This document shows, one piece after another, positions 8,356-17,590 of a DNA stretch of 64,000 bases (position 1 is the stretch's first letter; each line of letters starts with the position of its first letter). The translations under genes were made by a program, and so were the position numbers. Under the pieces are notes generated by a model. It worked only from the letters and a program-made list of their open reading frames with translations, had not been told where the DNA came from and ran no database searches. Source of the stretch: Bacteroidia bacterium (GTDB lineage: Bacteria; Bacteroidota; Bacteroidia; NS11-12g; UBA9320); NCBI GenBank assembly GCA_028247315.1, contig JAOKFZ010000004.1, positions 1 to 64,000 on the forward strand, read 5' to 3'.

Positions 8356-9816
8356 ATGAAAAACATAAAAATTTCAGTAGCCAAAGGCGATGGCATAGGC
8401 CCAGAAATAATGGACGCTGTTCTTACTATTTTTAATGCTGCTAACGCTCCGCTGGAGTATGATTTCATTGACATGGGTAAAAGTGTATACGACAAAGGGC
8501 ATACTACGGGCATGACAGATGAAGCACGGGCAAGTGTCGAGTCTACGGGTATTCTTTTCAAAGGGCCAATGGAAACGCCAAAAGTCGGCGGGGTAAAAAG
8601 CATTAACGTAACTGCCCGCAAAACGTGGAATACCCACTCCAATATCAGGAAATTTCAAACCATAAAGGGAGTAGATACTGTTTTCAGTAAGGCAGGTATT
8701 CCAATAAACCTGACCATAGTAAGAGAAAATGTAGAAGATACCTACGGAGGAATAGAGCACTACATGACCAAAGATGTAGCAGTCAGCCGTAGAATTATAT
8801 CTAGACCTGGTTCACAGCAAGTCATACGATCTGCGTTTGAAACAGCCATAAAAGAAGGATACTCAACAGTAACCTGTGGTCACAAGGCCAATATAATGAA
8901 GCTCACAGATGGTATGTTCTTAGACACATTCTATAAAATCGCAAAGGAATATCCGCAGATCAAGGCGGAAGACATCATTGTAGATGCCCTCTGTATGAAG
9001 CTTGTTTATGCTCCGCAAACATTTGAGTGTATTGTTCTCACTAACTTGCAAGGAGACATAGTATCAGATCTATGTGCAGGTCTCGTAGGTGGCCTGGGCT
9101 TTGCCCCTTCCGCTAACTTAGGAGATCACATCAAAATCTTTGAAGCGGTACACGGTACAGCTCCAGATATAGCAGGCGAGAATAAAGCTAACCCCACGTC
9201 TTTGCTCCTAAGTGCAGTGCTTATGTTAAATCAGATGGGACTAGATCAGTACGGTACTGCTATCAGAAACGCTCTTCTAAGAGCCATAGATAAGGGTGTG
9301 CACACCGGAGACTTCGGAGCAGATAGATCCAAGTCGGTAGGCACTCATGAGTTTGCCAATGCGATAACAGCGGAGTTAGACATAAGTAAGATAACAGACA
9401 ACGATCCAGAAAAATACCATAAGCCTAGCATATTAGCTGAGAATAAAATGATGGTGTCGAGTGACGAAATTATCGAAACAGTAGGAATTGACCTTTTCAT
9501 AGAATGCGAAACCCAAGCGGATAAAATAGCCGAGATTGTACAGGCACACATAGATCCAGATATGGAACTTACTACCATTACGAATAGAGGCACACAAGTG
9601 TGGCCAGAAGGCTCTGTGTACACTAACTTAGTAGACACCTATGTAGTACGTATTGAGAAAAATACAACAGCAGAAATTAAGAAAAAGAAATTTATGGAAC
9701 AGGCAATCCACTTATACGATTACCTAAACATTAGTTCTATAGAAATGCTCATTAGCATAGATGGGAAACGTAAATATTCCCTAGCTCAGGGGCAAAAGGT
9801 GAATGCCATTAGTTGA
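8356..9816 (+). CDS. icd: Isocitrate dehydrogenase (NADP), extended Thermus/Rickettsia-like type
   Basis: TCA-cycle isocitrate dehydrogenase, giving 2-oxoglutarate and CO2. The N-terminal 335 or so residues form the isopropylmalate/isocitrate dehydrogenase fold: GDGIGPEI near residue 11, R-x4-N-x-R substrate-loop residues around SNIRKF and VREN, and the metal-site region QGDIVSDLCAG. A C-terminal extension of about 150 residues (from roughly 345) is the extra domain seen in Thermus-type enzymes of about 490 residues. Its last codons overlap the next gene by 4 bp, so co-transcription with the membrane protein is expected. Cofactor choice (NADP) is from family knowledge. Confidence 0.92.
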   Translation: MKNIKISVAKGDGIGPEIMDAVLTIFNAANAPLEYDFIDMGKSVYDKGHTTGMTDEARASVESTGILFKGPMETPKVGGVKSINVTARKTWNTHSNIRKFQTIKGVDTVFSKAGIPINLTIVRENVEDTYGGIEHYMTKDVAVSRRIISRPGSQQVIRSAFETAIKEGYSTVTCGHKANIMKLTDGMFLDTFYKIAKEYPQIKAEDIIVDALCMKLVYAPQTFECIVLTNLQGDIVSDLCAGLVGGLGFAPSANLGDHIKIFEAVHGTAPDIAGENKANPTSLLLSAVLMLNQMGLDQYGTAIRNALLRAIDKGVHTGDFGADRSKSVGTHEFANAITAELDISKITDNDPEKYHKPSILAENKMMVSSDEIIETVGIDLFIECETQADKIAEIVQAHIDPDMELTTITNRGTQVWPEGSVYTNLVDTYVVRIEKNTTAEIKKKKFMEQAIHLYDYLNISSIEMLISIDGKRKYSLAQGQKVNAIS

Positions 9817-10883
9817 GTAACATCAGTAATATAGCAGATTATTTTACAGGCAAGAGGCTTGTCATCCCTATCCTCATAGGTTTAGCTACAACTGCTTATT
9901 TCTTTTTGCAAGATTTTGATATGCAGGCATATAGCAGTATAAGTTGGACTGTTACCACCAGCTTTTGGATAGGGGTAGCAGTCCTTTCTGTTTTTATCCG
10001 ACTTATGTGTTATGCGTATCGACTAATTGTACTCTCGAACTATGAGTTATCTTGGCTTAGAGCAATCCAAATCATTGTGCTTTGGGAGTTTTCTTCTGCC
10101 ATATCACCGGGAATAGTAGGTGGCACTGCGGCGGCTCTACTGCTCCTGGCAAGGGAAAAAAACATAAACTCAGGAAAAGGTACTGCTATGGTTTTAGCAA
10201 CATCATTCTTAGATGTGCTTTTTTATGTGCTCGCAGTGCCATTTATTGCACTATGGGTAAACCGTGCAGACACTATCCCAGCCAACATAGGCTACCTCAC
10301 TGAAGCAATTATTTGGCGGTACTTTATTGTTATTTACTTTGTGTTTCTGAGTTGGGCTATTCTATTGGGTTTTGGGCTATTCTTTAAACCCAACAGTATT
10401 ACTCGTTTGGCACTCCTCTTTACCAGGATACCTTTCCTCTCACGGTATACCGAAAGAGTGAAGAATTGGAGCGGTAACGTACTAATAGCTGCAGAAGCAT
10501 TTCGAAAAGAAAGCTTTTGGCACTGGACGAAAGCTTTTGGCGGTACAACCCTTGCTTGGGTTAGCCGTTTTATCCTTGTAAACTGTTTAATACTAGCTTT
10601 GGGAAATGGTACTGCAACGGCTGAAATATTTGGCAAACAACTTGTAATGTGGGCTGCACTTATGATACCCGCCACACCTGGAGCTGCAGGCATGGCAGAA
10701 TGGTTATTTACAGGTTTTATGAGTGAGTATTTTGTCAATGCACAGCTCACAAATACTACAGCATTTTTATGGAGACTTATGAGTTATTGGCCATATCTAT
10801 TCGCTGGGTTTATCCTATTCCCAGTATGGTATAAAACAATACAAAGAACCAGTAACATGCAGAAAGAGATATCTAAAAGGTAG
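9813..10883 (+). CDS. Membrane protein of the lysylphosphatidylglycerol-synthase TM family (UPF0104)
   Basis: A 356-residue integral membrane protein with about eight predicted helices. It resembles the flippase-like transmembrane half of MprF, without the catalytic aminoacyl-transferase domain. Family hallmarks are an early arginine-containing helix (RLMCYAYRL), SSAISPGIVGGTAAALLLL around residue 95, and the late ATPGAAGMAEWL segment. Such stand-alone proteins are annotated LPG_synthase_TM and may move lipids; function is unproven. The start is a TTG overlapping the icd stop (TTGA), with no good ATG nearby. The coupling to icd looks like chance packing rather than a shared pathway. Confidence 0.85.
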   Translation: MSNISNIADYFTGKRLVIPILIGLATTAYFFLQDFDMQAYSSISWTVTTSFWIGVAVLSVFIRLMCYAYRLIVLSNYELSWLRAIQIIVLWEFSSAISPGIVGGTAAALLLLAREKNINSGKGTAMVLATSFLDVLFYVLAVPFIALWVNRADTIPANIGYLTEAIIWRYFIVIYFVFLSWAILLGFGLFFKPNSITRLALLFTRIPFLSRYTERVKNWSGNVLIAAEAFRKESFWHWTKAFGGTTLAWVSRFILVNCLILALGNGTATAEIFGKQLVMWAALMIPATPGAAGMAEWLFTGFMSEYFVNAQLTNTTAFLWRLMSYWPYLFAGFILFPVWYKTIQRTSNMQKEISKR

Positions 10884-10920
10884 AACAACTACCTAATTTA
10901 TGTTCACATAAATTGGTTCT
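10882..10920. promoter_or_regulatory. Palindrome after the membrane-protein gene (operator- or terminator-like)
   Basis: A perfect inverted repeat AATTTATGT (10895-10903) / ACATAAATT (10906-10914) with a 2-nt centre is flanked by AGAAC and GGTTCT and followed by ctattttt. It may be a weak terminator. On the minus strand it contains GTGAACATAAA, identical to 2823-2833 in the crt regulatory region. The rest of the gap up to pdxA shows nothing further. Confidence 0.4.
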
Positions 10921-11135
10921 GCTATTTTTCAACTTAGCTTTCTCAGAAATTCCAGCAGCATTGTACATCCCATTCTGAATAATCAGCTATTCTGCTAAAG
11001 ACGTTCACCTTTTACGTTATAAGCCAGAAAAACCTTATAGAAGTCACTAATAATTAGGGTATCTATCCTCTTTTTTGTTTACTACACGCGTATAGCTACC
11101 CTAAAATGAAAAAAAATACGTTGCTTTGCCAATCT

Positions 11136-12212
11136 ATGAGTAATAAACCTTGCATAGGCATTACAGTTGGTGATTTTAATGGTATAGGTCCAGAACTTAT
11201 CATTAAGACGCTTAGCAATGAGCTGATTTTTAATTACTGCACACCCATTGTATACGCCAACACCTATATTTTTAAGCATTATGCAGAGCTCCTAGAGTTG
11301 CCTACTATCAATTTTAACATAGTACGCCAAGCAAAGGATATAAAATACGGTATGGTTAACTTACGTTCTTGCAGCAGCGAACGCATAGAGATAACTCCGG
11401 GCATTCCTAGTGTGCAAGCTGGTAAACTTGCTTACGAGGCTTTACAGCTAGCCGTAGAAGACATTAAATCTGGACTAATAGAGAACATTCTCACAGCACC
11501 CATAGACAAAAAGACCACAACAGAGGCGGGTCTAGCGTTTAACGGTCATACACAGTATTTTGCTGAAGAGTTTAGTAGCAGCGTACAAATGATATTGCTC
11601 AATGACCAGCTCCGCGTAGCAATGGTGACCGGACACAATGCTCTAAGCGAGGTAGCTGCCAAAATAACAACGGAGACTGTCTTAGAACAAATAGAAGCAC
11701 TGAGTGCTAACCTGCAAGCAGACTTTGGTATTAATAGACCCAAAATAGCGGTATTGGGCATGAACCCACACGGCGGAGACAACGGACTAATGGGTAGAGA
11801 AGAATTGGAAAGCATCAAGCCAGCCATAAAACAAGCACAGGAAAAAGGCATTCTTGCAATTGGCCCATATCCTCCAGATGGATTTTTTGGGTCTAAAAAT
11901 ATTCAAAATTTCGATGGTGTTCTGGGAATGTATCACGATCAGGTTCTTATCCCGTTCAAACAAGTGGCCTTTGCAGACGGTATAAACTATACTGCAGGAC
12001 TGCCTATGATACGGACTTCTCCAGACCACGGTACAGCATACGATATTGCCGGGAAAGGTGTTGCTGATGCATCGTCCTTTATCAACGCGTTATACCTTGT
12101 CAATAAGATACACAGAAACAGACTCGCATTTTATGACCAGTCAGTTTCCACGCTTAATTTTAGAGAGCACCGCCGTGAGAAATTTAGCATTGGCGTACCA
12201 GACTTAAGATAA
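11136..12212 (+). CDS. pdxA: 4-hydroxythreonine-4-phosphate dehydrogenase
   Basis: An enzyme of DXP-dependent pyridoxal 5'-phosphate synthesis, oxidising 4-phosphohydroxy-L-threonine. The 358 residues include the substrate loop GDFNGIGPE near the N-terminus. The usual form is GDPxGIGPE, so Pro is replaced by Phe. Other conserved parts are the zinc and substrate region NGHTQYFAEEF, MNPHGGDNG, and MYHDQVLIPFKQ with SPDHGTAYDIAG at the end. A start at 11136 (MSNKPCIGITVGD) matches the family; an ATG at 11106 would add ten residues and cannot be excluded. A putative promoter box at 12248 suggests the following operon is partly independent. Confidence 0.93.
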   Translation: MSNKPCIGITVGDFNGIGPELIIKTLSNELIFNYCTPIVYANTYIFKHYAELLELPTINFNIVRQAKDIKYGMVNLRSCSSERIEITPGIPSVQAGKLAYEALQLAVEDIKSGLIENILTAPIDKKTTTEAGLAFNGHTQYFAEEFSSSVQMILLNDQLRVAMVTGHNALSEVAAKITTETVLEQIEALSANLQADFGINRPKIAVLGMNPHGGDNGLMGREELESIKPAIKQAQEKGILAIGPYPPDGFFGSKNIQNFDGVLGMYHDQVLIPFKQVAFADGINYTAGLPMIRTSPDHGTAYDIAGKGVADASSFINALYLVNKIHRNRLAFYDQSVSTLNFREHRREKFSIGVPDLR

Positions 12213-12247
12213 GTGCATAACAATAACTGATTTATAAGTAAAAACTA

Positions 12248-12255
12248 TACCTTTG
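12248..12255 (+). promoter_or_regulatory. Putative -7 box of the yceD-rpmF-plsX-fabH-acc operon
   Basis: TACCTTTG matches TAnnTTTG and ends 13 nt before the ATG of the YceD gene (12269). Confidence 0.45.
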
Positions 12256-12268
12256 CAGACTTTTTAAG

Positions 12269-12763
12269 ATGAAGTTGTCCAACTTTGATATTGATTTTAT
12301 AAAATTCAAAAACGAGAAAGACTTCGTTCGTTACAAGATTGATGATACGTTCTTTCTACTAAAAGAAAATAGCCTATATAACCACGGGGATATAGACATA
12401 AAGATACAATGCGAAAAAAGTGATGGAACTATAACGCTTAACTATAAGTTGAATGGGCACATTGCTTCGCAATGCGAACGGTGTTTACTGCCTATTAAAA
12501 TAGATGTAAACAGTGATAGGAATGAGGTTTTGAAGCTGACTCTAAACGACGAGTTGCTTCAAGAAGAAAACTATCTAAGTGTCAATCACCAAGTGTATTC
12601 AGCGTATGACTCCATATATGAGCAAATATGCCTGAGCATGCCAACGCGGTTGATATGCGAAAACTCCATTAGTAATAAACCATGCGAAATAGACCATCCC
12701 GAAACAACTGAAGAGAACGTTGTAGACGACAGGTGGTCAGAACTTAAAAAACTAATAAAATAA
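12269..12763 (+). CDS. YceD/DUF177 family protein
   Basis: A 164-residue protein of the DUF177 (YceD) family, almost always encoded directly before rpmF. The family has been linked to 23S rRNA accumulation in E. coli and plants. The diagnostic C-x2-C (C69, C72, in CERCLLP) is present, with later cysteines (C121, C130, C139) that could complete a metal site. Only 3 bp separate its stop from rpmF. It is the first gene of a compact operon reaching to accC, the classic bacterial coupling of ribosome and lipid synthesis genes. Confidence 0.9.
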   Translation: MKLSNFDIDFIKFKNEKDFVRYKIDDTFFLLKENSLYNHGDIDIKIQCEKSDGTITLNYKLNGHIASQCERCLLPIKIDVNSDRNEVLKLTLNDELLQEENYLSVNHQVYSAYDSIYEQICLSMPTRLICENSISNKPCEIDHPETTEENVVDDRWSELKKLIK

Positions 12764-12766
12764 ATA

Positions 12767-12952
12767 ATGGCACATCCTAAACGTAAGATTTCCAAAACAA
12801 GACGAGACAAACGCAGAACCCATTACAAATTAGGTAACAGACAACTCCACAGAGATCCGTCTACAGGCGAAATACACCTGTATCACAGACTTAATCTTGA
12901 GACTGGCATGTACAGAGGAGTTCAAGTTATAGAACCTAATAACGCTGACTAA
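12767..12952 (+). CDS. rpmF: 50S ribosomal protein L32
   Basis: Small basic ribosomal protein of 61 residues. The start [21 protein letters not shown] is typical of L32. The C4 zinc-finger cysteines of some L32 proteins are absent: the central part reads [15 protein letters not shown], so this is the zinc-free form common in Bacteroidota. It sits between yceD (3 bp) and plsX (6 bp), a gene order conserved across many bacterial phyla. Confidence 0.96.
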   Translation: MAHPKRKISKTRRDKRRTHYKLGNRQLHRDPSTGEIHLYHRLNLETGMYRGVQVIEPNNAD

Positions 12953-12958
12953 CTGCGT

Positions 12959-13906
12959 ATGAGAATTGGCATTGATGCCATGGGGGGCGATTTTGCCCCA
13001 AAAGAATGTATTAAAGCGGTACTCACCGAAGCCAATATAAAAGATTGCGATATGCAGTTTTTTGTTTTTGGTGAGCAAAGTGCATTGGCACCATACGCCA
13101 GTGACTTGCAGCACCCTAAAATATCAGTAGTATTTACTGGTGAGAGTATAGGGATGGGTGAACATGCTACGAAAGCAGTTGCCTCTAAAAAAGAGTCTAG
13201 TATAAATGTAGGAATTAATTTTCTTGCTGAAGATAAAATAGATGCTTTTTTGGGAGCAGGCAATACAGGAGCCATGATGGTTTCTGCATTGTATCAAGTA
13301 AAGACTATCTCAGGGATAGAGCGACCCGCTCTTTCTTCGGTGCTTCCTCAACAAAGTGGCACTACAGGAGTACTACTAGATGTAGGTGCAAACAGTGACC
13401 TAAAACCCGAGACCCTTGCCAAGTTTGCTATACTTGGTAGTGAGTATGCAAAAGCAGTATATGGCATTGACAATCCTCGTGTAGGGTTGGTAAATATTGG
13501 TGAAGAAGAAGAAAAAGGAAACCTCCTTACTAAAAGTGCATTCCCTCTTCTCAAAAATCAAACTGGAATAAACTTCATTGGCAATGTAGAAGGTAGACAC
13601 CTTTTTAATGACTTGGTGGACGTTGCTGTATGTGACGGTTTTACGGGAAACGTTATTGTGAAAACGTGTGAAGGTTTCTTTTACAACCTGCTAAAGCGAG
13701 GAGTAGAAGATAATTTTTTAACAAAGTTTAACTTTGAACATTATGGCGGTACACCTATCTTAGGCATTAAGAAACCCGTAATCGTAGGTCATGGTATTAC
13801 CAAGGAAAAAACATTCCGCAATATGATAAAACTCTCGAAAAACGTGGTAGACTCAAAATTAATTTCTAAGATTGAACAATCATTTTCAGAAACAACGAGT
13901 AGCTAA
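12959..13906 (+). CDS. plsX: Phosphate acyltransferase PlsX
   Basis: Acyl-ACP:phosphate acyltransferase, making acyl-phosphate for PlsY in phosphatidic-acid synthesis. It is a peripheral membrane enzyme of 315 residues. The family start IGIDAMGGDFAPKE is at residues 3-16. LGAGNTGAMM lies near residue 100 and CDGFTGNVIVKTCEG near 224. It is the third gene of the operon, 27 bp before fabH, so phospholipid and fatty-acid initiation genes are co-expressed. Confidence 0.96.
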   Translation: MRIGIDAMGGDFAPKECIKAVLTEANIKDCDMQFFVFGEQSALAPYASDLQHPKISVVFTGESIGMGEHATKAVASKKESSINVGINFLAEDKIDAFLGAGNTGAMMVSALYQVKTISGIERPALSSVLPQQSGTTGVLLDVGANSDLKPETLAKFAILGSEYAKAVYGIDNPRVGLVNIGEEEEKGNLLTKSAFPLLKNQTGINFIGNVEGRHLFNDLVDVAVCDGFTGNVIVKTCEGFFYNLLKRGVEDNFLTKFNFEHYGGTPILGIKKPVIVGHGITKEKTFRNMIKLSKNVVDSKLISKIEQSFSETTSS

Positions 13907-13933
13907 CTAAAAAACATCAAATAAGACAACCAC

Positions 13934-14917
13934 ATGAGAGCAGCTATTACAGCAGTTGGAGGTTATGTGCCTGAGAAGGTAATATCCAATAAAGACTTAG
14001 AAAAGTTAGTAGACACGTCTGATGAATGGATACTAAGCAGAACCGGAATAAAAGAACGCCGTGTGATGCCAGATGGCACCGCTACAAGCGATATTTGTGT
14101 GGAAGCTGTAAATCAGATACTCGAAAAAAGAGGCATCTCTGCAAAAGAAATAGATCTAATTATAGTAGCTACCGTTACCCCAGACCATGTATTCCCTGCC
14201 ACGGCAAACATTGTTTCTGACAAGGTAGGTGCCACTAACGCATGGAGTTTTGATATAAGTGCTGCTTGTTCTGGATTCTTGTACGCACTAGAAACTGGTG
14301 CCAAATTCATAGAATGCGGGAAGCATAAAAAAGTTTTGGTATGCGGTGCAGATAAGATGTCTGCTATCATAAACTATGAGGATAGGAATACCTGTGTTAT
14401 ATTTGGTGACGGCGGCGGAGCAGTACTGCTAGAACCGAGTACTGACGAAGATGGGATAATCGATAGCATTTTGAAAACGGATGGTTCTGGGAGAGAATTT
14501 TTACATCAAAAAGCGGGCGGTTCTTTGCACCCTCCTACCCATGAAACGATAGATGCACGAGAACACTACGTACATCAAGAAGGGAAAACGGTATTTAAGT
14601 TTGCTGTAACTAACATGGCAGAAGTAAGCCGTGAAATCATGGATAACAATGACCTTACCGGAGATGATGTAGATTACCTCTGTGCACACCAGGCAAACCT
14701 TAGAATAATTGACGCTACCGCACGCAGAATGGAGCTCGACGATGAAAAAGTCTTGATTAACATCGAGCGATATGGGAACACTACTGCTGGCACCATCCCA
14801 CTATTGTTTTGGGATTTTGAAAAGAAATTTAAAAAAGGAGACAATGTCGTTCTTGCCGCTTTTGGTGGAGGATTCACATGGGGCTCAGTATACCTTAAGT
14901 GGGCATACAATTCATAG
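13934..14917 (+). CDS. fabH: 3-oxoacyl-ACP synthase III (KAS III)
   Basis: Initiates fatty-acid synthesis by condensing an acyl-CoA primer with malonyl-ACP. It has 327 residues in the thiolase fold. The Cys-His-Asn triad is visible: C112 in DISAACSGF, His in CAHQANLRI, and Asn in YGNTTAGTIPL. The N-terminal SDEWILSRTGIKERR is typical. In Bacteroidota this enzyme commonly accepts branched primers for iso-fatty acids; that is family knowledge, not visible here. It follows plsX and precedes accB by 46 bp. Confidence 0.95.
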   Translation: MRAAITAVGGYVPEKVISNKDLEKLVDTSDEWILSRTGIKERRVMPDGTATSDICVEAVNQILEKRGISAKEIDLIIVATVTPDHVFPATANIVSDKVGATNAWSFDISAACSGFLYALETGAKFIECGKHKKVLVCGADKMSAIINYEDRNTCVIFGDGGGAVLLEPSTDEDGIIDSILKTDGSGREFLHQKAGGSLHPPTHETIDAREHYVHQEGKTVFKFAVTNMAEVSREIMDNNDLTGDDVDYLCAHQANLRIIDATARRMELDDEKVLINIERYGNTTAGTIPLLFWDFEKKFKKGDNVVLAAFGGGFTWGSVYLKWAYNS

Positions 14918-14963
14918 AATTTTAACTTATTATACTATTTTCGTTAACAGATAATCATTAGAT

Positions 14964-15440
14964 ATGGACCTTAAAGAAATTCAAACACTCATCAAATTCA
15001 TCTCTTCATCTAAAGTAGACGAAGTTGCTATCGAGAAAAAAGATTTTAAAATAAAAATAAGAAGAAATATTCCTTCGGGTACTAAGATGGTTGCGGCACC
15101 TGCACAGGTAGCTCAACTTCCAGTAGCGTTAGGTACTCCTGCTGCTCCTGCCTTAGAGCCGAGAATAGAGGCCGCACCGGTAGCAGAAACAAACGATGGT
15201 ACCGAAGAAATAAAATCACCAATGATTGGCACCTTCTACAGAAAATCATCTCCCGATAAACCAAACTTTGTGGAAGTAGGTGATATGGTAGAAAAAGGCC
15301 AAGTTATTTGCATCATAGAAGCGATGAAGCTTTTCAATGAAATAGAGTCAGAGGTAAGTGGTAAAATTGTAAAAGTATTGGTAGACGATTCTCAACCAGT
15401 AGAATACGATCAGCCACTATTCTTAGTAGAACCTAGCTAA
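14964..15440 (+). CDS. accB: Biotin carboxyl carrier protein of acetyl-CoA carboxylase
   Basis: BCCP, the swinging-arm subunit of acetyl-CoA carboxylase. It has 158 residues: a short N-terminal dimerisation helix region, an Ala/Pro-rich linker (about 40-80), and a C-terminal biotinyl domain. The biotinylation site is K122 in EAMKL, and the thumb-region start SPMIGTFYR is present. It is 6 bp upstream of accC, the standard BCCP-biotin carboxylase pair. The carboxyltransferase genes accA and accD are not in this window. Confidence 0.95.
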   Translation: MDLKEIQTLIKFISSSKVDEVAIEKKDFKIKIRRNIPSGTKMVAAPAQVAQLPVALGTPAAPALEPRIEAAPVAETNDGTEEIKSPMIGTFYRKSSPDKPNFVEVGDMVEKGQVICIIEAMKLFNEIESEVSGKIVKVLVDDSQPVEYDQPLFLVEPS

Positions 15441-15446
15441 TCTCCT

Positions 15447-16787
15447 ATGTTTAAGAAAATATTAATCGCAAACAGAGGTGAGATTGCCCTGCGTATAATA
15501 CGTACGTGTAAGGAAATGGGGATAGCTACAGTAGCTGTTTACTCTACTGCGGACAAAGAGTCTCTACACGTAAAATTTGCGGATGAGGCTGTATGCATAG
15601 GTCCTGCACCTAGTCCTAGATCCTATCTCAGTATGCCAAATATTCTTGCTGCCGCAGAAATAACCAACGCAGATGCTATTCACCCAGGATATGGTTTCTT
15701 ATCTGAAAATGCTCAGTTCTCTGAAATGTGCAGAGACCATGGAATCAAATTCATTGGTGCAAGCCCAGAGATGATAGAAGGTATGGGCGACAAGTCCAAT
15801 GCTAAAGCTAGCATGATAGACGCTGGTGTGCCTTGTGTGCCAGGTTCTGACGGATTACTCAAAGACCTAAAAGACGCACGGAAAGTAGCCAAAGAAGTAG
15901 GCTATCCTGTGATGCTGAAGGCTACTGCCGGTGGTGGCGGTAGAGGAATGAGACTAATCTGGAAAGATGAAGAGTTTGAAGATAATTGGAACAGTGCTCG
16001 TACAGAGTCTAAAGCTGCATTTGGCAATGATGCCATGTACTTAGAAAAATTTGTAGAAGAACCCCGTCATATAGAAATACAAATAGCAGGAGACCAATAT
16101 GGCAAAGTATGCCATCTATCTGAAAGAGATTGTTCTATACAGCGTAGACATCAGAAACTACTCGAAGAGGCACCATCACCATTTGCAGATGATGACCTAA
16201 GAACAAGAATGGGCGAAGCAGCTATAAAAGCCGGCGAAGCTATAGGATACGAAGGTGTAGGAACCGTAGAATTCTTGGTAGACAAACACAAGCAATTCTA
16301 CTTCATGGAAATGAATGTACGTATACAAGTGGAGCATCCTGTCACCGAAGAAATAATCAACTTTGATCTCGTCAAAGAACAAATAAAACTAGCAGCAGGT
16401 CATCCTATAAGTGGCCAAAATCATTTGCCTCAAAAACACTCTATTGAGTGTAGAATAAATGCAGAAGATCCATTCAACGACTACCGCCCCAGCCCAGGAC
16501 TAATTACGGTATTGCACAAGCCAGGTGGTCATGGTGTTCGTGTAGATTCTCATATATATGCAGGATACATTATACCGCCACATTATGACTCTATGATAGC
16601 TAAACTAATTGTTTCCGCTCAAACGAGAGAAGAGTGTATACTCAAGATGGAGAGAGCTCTTTCTGAATTTACCATAGAAGGAATAAAAACAACGATACCA
16701 TTGCACCTTAAGCTGATGAACGATCCCGATTTTAAAGCAGGAAACTTCACAACTAAGTTTATGGAGACCTTTGACATAAATAAATAG
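15447..16787 (+). CDS. accC: Biotin carboxylase subunit of acetyl-CoA carboxylase
   Basis: ATP-grasp biotin carboxylase of 446 residues, carboxylating BCCP-biotin with bicarbonate. Conserved parts are the start [32 protein letters not shown] near 75, the glycine-rich ATP loop [11 protein letters not shown] near 163, [17 protein letters not shown] near 290, and the C-terminal CRINAEDP. In the motif MN-x-R-x-Q-V-E-H all catalytic residues are retained. It is the last gene of the operon and is followed by a strong terminator. Confidence 0.97.
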   Translation: MFKKILIANRGEIALRIIRTCKEMGIATVAVYSTADKESLHVKFADEAVCIGPAPSPRSYLSMPNILAAAEITNADAIHPGYGFLSENAQFSEMCRDHGIKFIGASPEMIEGMGDKSNAKASMIDAGVPCVPGSDGLLKDLKDARKVAKEVGYPVMLKATAGGGGRGMRLIWKDEEFEDNWNSARTESKAAFGNDAMYLEKFVEEPRHIEIQIAGDQYGKVCHLSERDCSIQRRHQKLLEEAPSPFADDDLRTRMGEAAIKAGEAIGYEGVGTVEFLVDKHKQFYFMEMNVRIQVEHPVTEEIINFDLVKEQIKLAAGHPISGQNHLPQKHSIECRINAEDPFNDYRPSPGLITVLHKPGGHGVRVDSHIYAGYIIPPHYDSMIAKLIVSAQTREECILKMERALSEFTIEGIKTTIPLHLKLMNDPDFKAGNFTTKFMETFDINK

Positions 16788-16804
16788 TCACAAGCTAACA
16801 ATAT

Positions 16805-16840
16805 AAAAATCGGAACGATATAGTTGTTCCGATTTTTTTT
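16805..16840 (+). terminator. Terminator of the yceD-accC operon
   Basis: A 12-bp perfect stem (16805-16816 with 16826-16837) is followed by a run of eight T, 17 bp after the accC stop. Confidence 0.9.
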
Positions 16841-16858
16841 GGACTCGCTTCTGAGCAC

Positions 16859-16888
16859 AAAAAAAGGCGGCGAAATCTCGCTGCCTTT
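16859..16888 (-). terminator. Terminator of the minus-strand T9SS gene
   Basis: On the minus strand a 10-bp stem with one G-T pair (16863-16872 with 16879-16888, 6-nt loop) is followed by seven T. It lies 18 bp past the stop of the gene at 16907. Confidence 0.8.
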
Positions 16889-16906
16889 ACTATTAATAGT
16901 ATTGTT

Positions 16907-17578
16907 TTACTGCTTTTGCAATACTTTAGAGAAGCTCAAATCCCCTTCTATTCGTACTACATACACGCCTCTAGCAAGATCATTTACTTGTATAGGTTGG
17001 CCTTTGTTGATTTTTTGAGACATCTTCAAGTTACCCAATATATCATAAATATTCACGGTATAACTAGCTGAATTATAATCTACATAAACCACATCTGTTG
17101 CCGGATTTGGATATACCTTGATCGCAGTTTTGTCTAGGTCATTTGTACTTACCAAATCTCTAGCCGTGATTCTAAGTCTTATAGAATCGCGGTTAGAAGG
17201 GTCCGTAACCGAGTAGGCCGAAACATACGCATCGCCCTCACCTGCTACTCCAAAAAACGCAAAGCCTAATTTAAATTCTACCGTATCGCCCCGCTTTATT
17301 GCGAAGTCATATGGCACTGTTGGCTCCTCTATGCACAAGTAACCACTACATACTGTTGTAGACCAATCAGATGGAACATCTATCTTATTCAGTACCCAAG
17401 CAAAAAGAGTATCTCCAGGATCGGTTGAACTATTGGTTAAATATGCTTTTGCATTATAATCAAACTCATCTTTGCTAAAATTTGGCTCCACAAAGTCTCT
17501 CTTGTCAAATGAAATCTGTGCAAGTGAACTCACTGCAAATGCAAGAAGTGTTAAGAGTAAAGTAATTTTTCTTTTCAT
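16907..17578 (-). CDS. Small secreted protein with T9SS C-terminal sorting domain
   Basis: A 223-residue exported protein of unknown function. Residues 1-20 are a signal peptide (MKRKITLLLTLLAFAVSSLAQ). The middle (about 25-140) is beta-rich, with two cysteines in VCSGYLCIEE that could form a disulfide; it looks like an immunoglobulin-like fold. The last 75 or so residues are a type A T9SS sorting domain: VYPNPATDVVYVDY, then VNIYDILGN, then LARGVYVVRI and a basic end. It would be secreted and attached at the cell surface. It lies 12 bp downstream of the nfu gene, so the two are probably co-transcribed, although no functional link is evident. Confidence 0.82.
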   Translation of the reverse strand: MKRKITLLLTLLAFAVSSLAQISFDKRDFVEPNFSKDEFDYNAKAYLTNSSTDPGDTLFAWVLNKIDVPSDWSTTVCSGYLCIEEPTVPYDFAIKRGDTVEFKLGFAFFGVAGEGDAYVSAYSVTDPSNRDSIRLRITARDLVSTNDLDKTAIKVYPNPATDVVYVDYNSASYTVNIYDILGNLKMSQKINKGQPIQVNDLARGVYVVRIEGDLSFSKVLQKQ

Positions 17579-17590
17579 AATATTATTATT

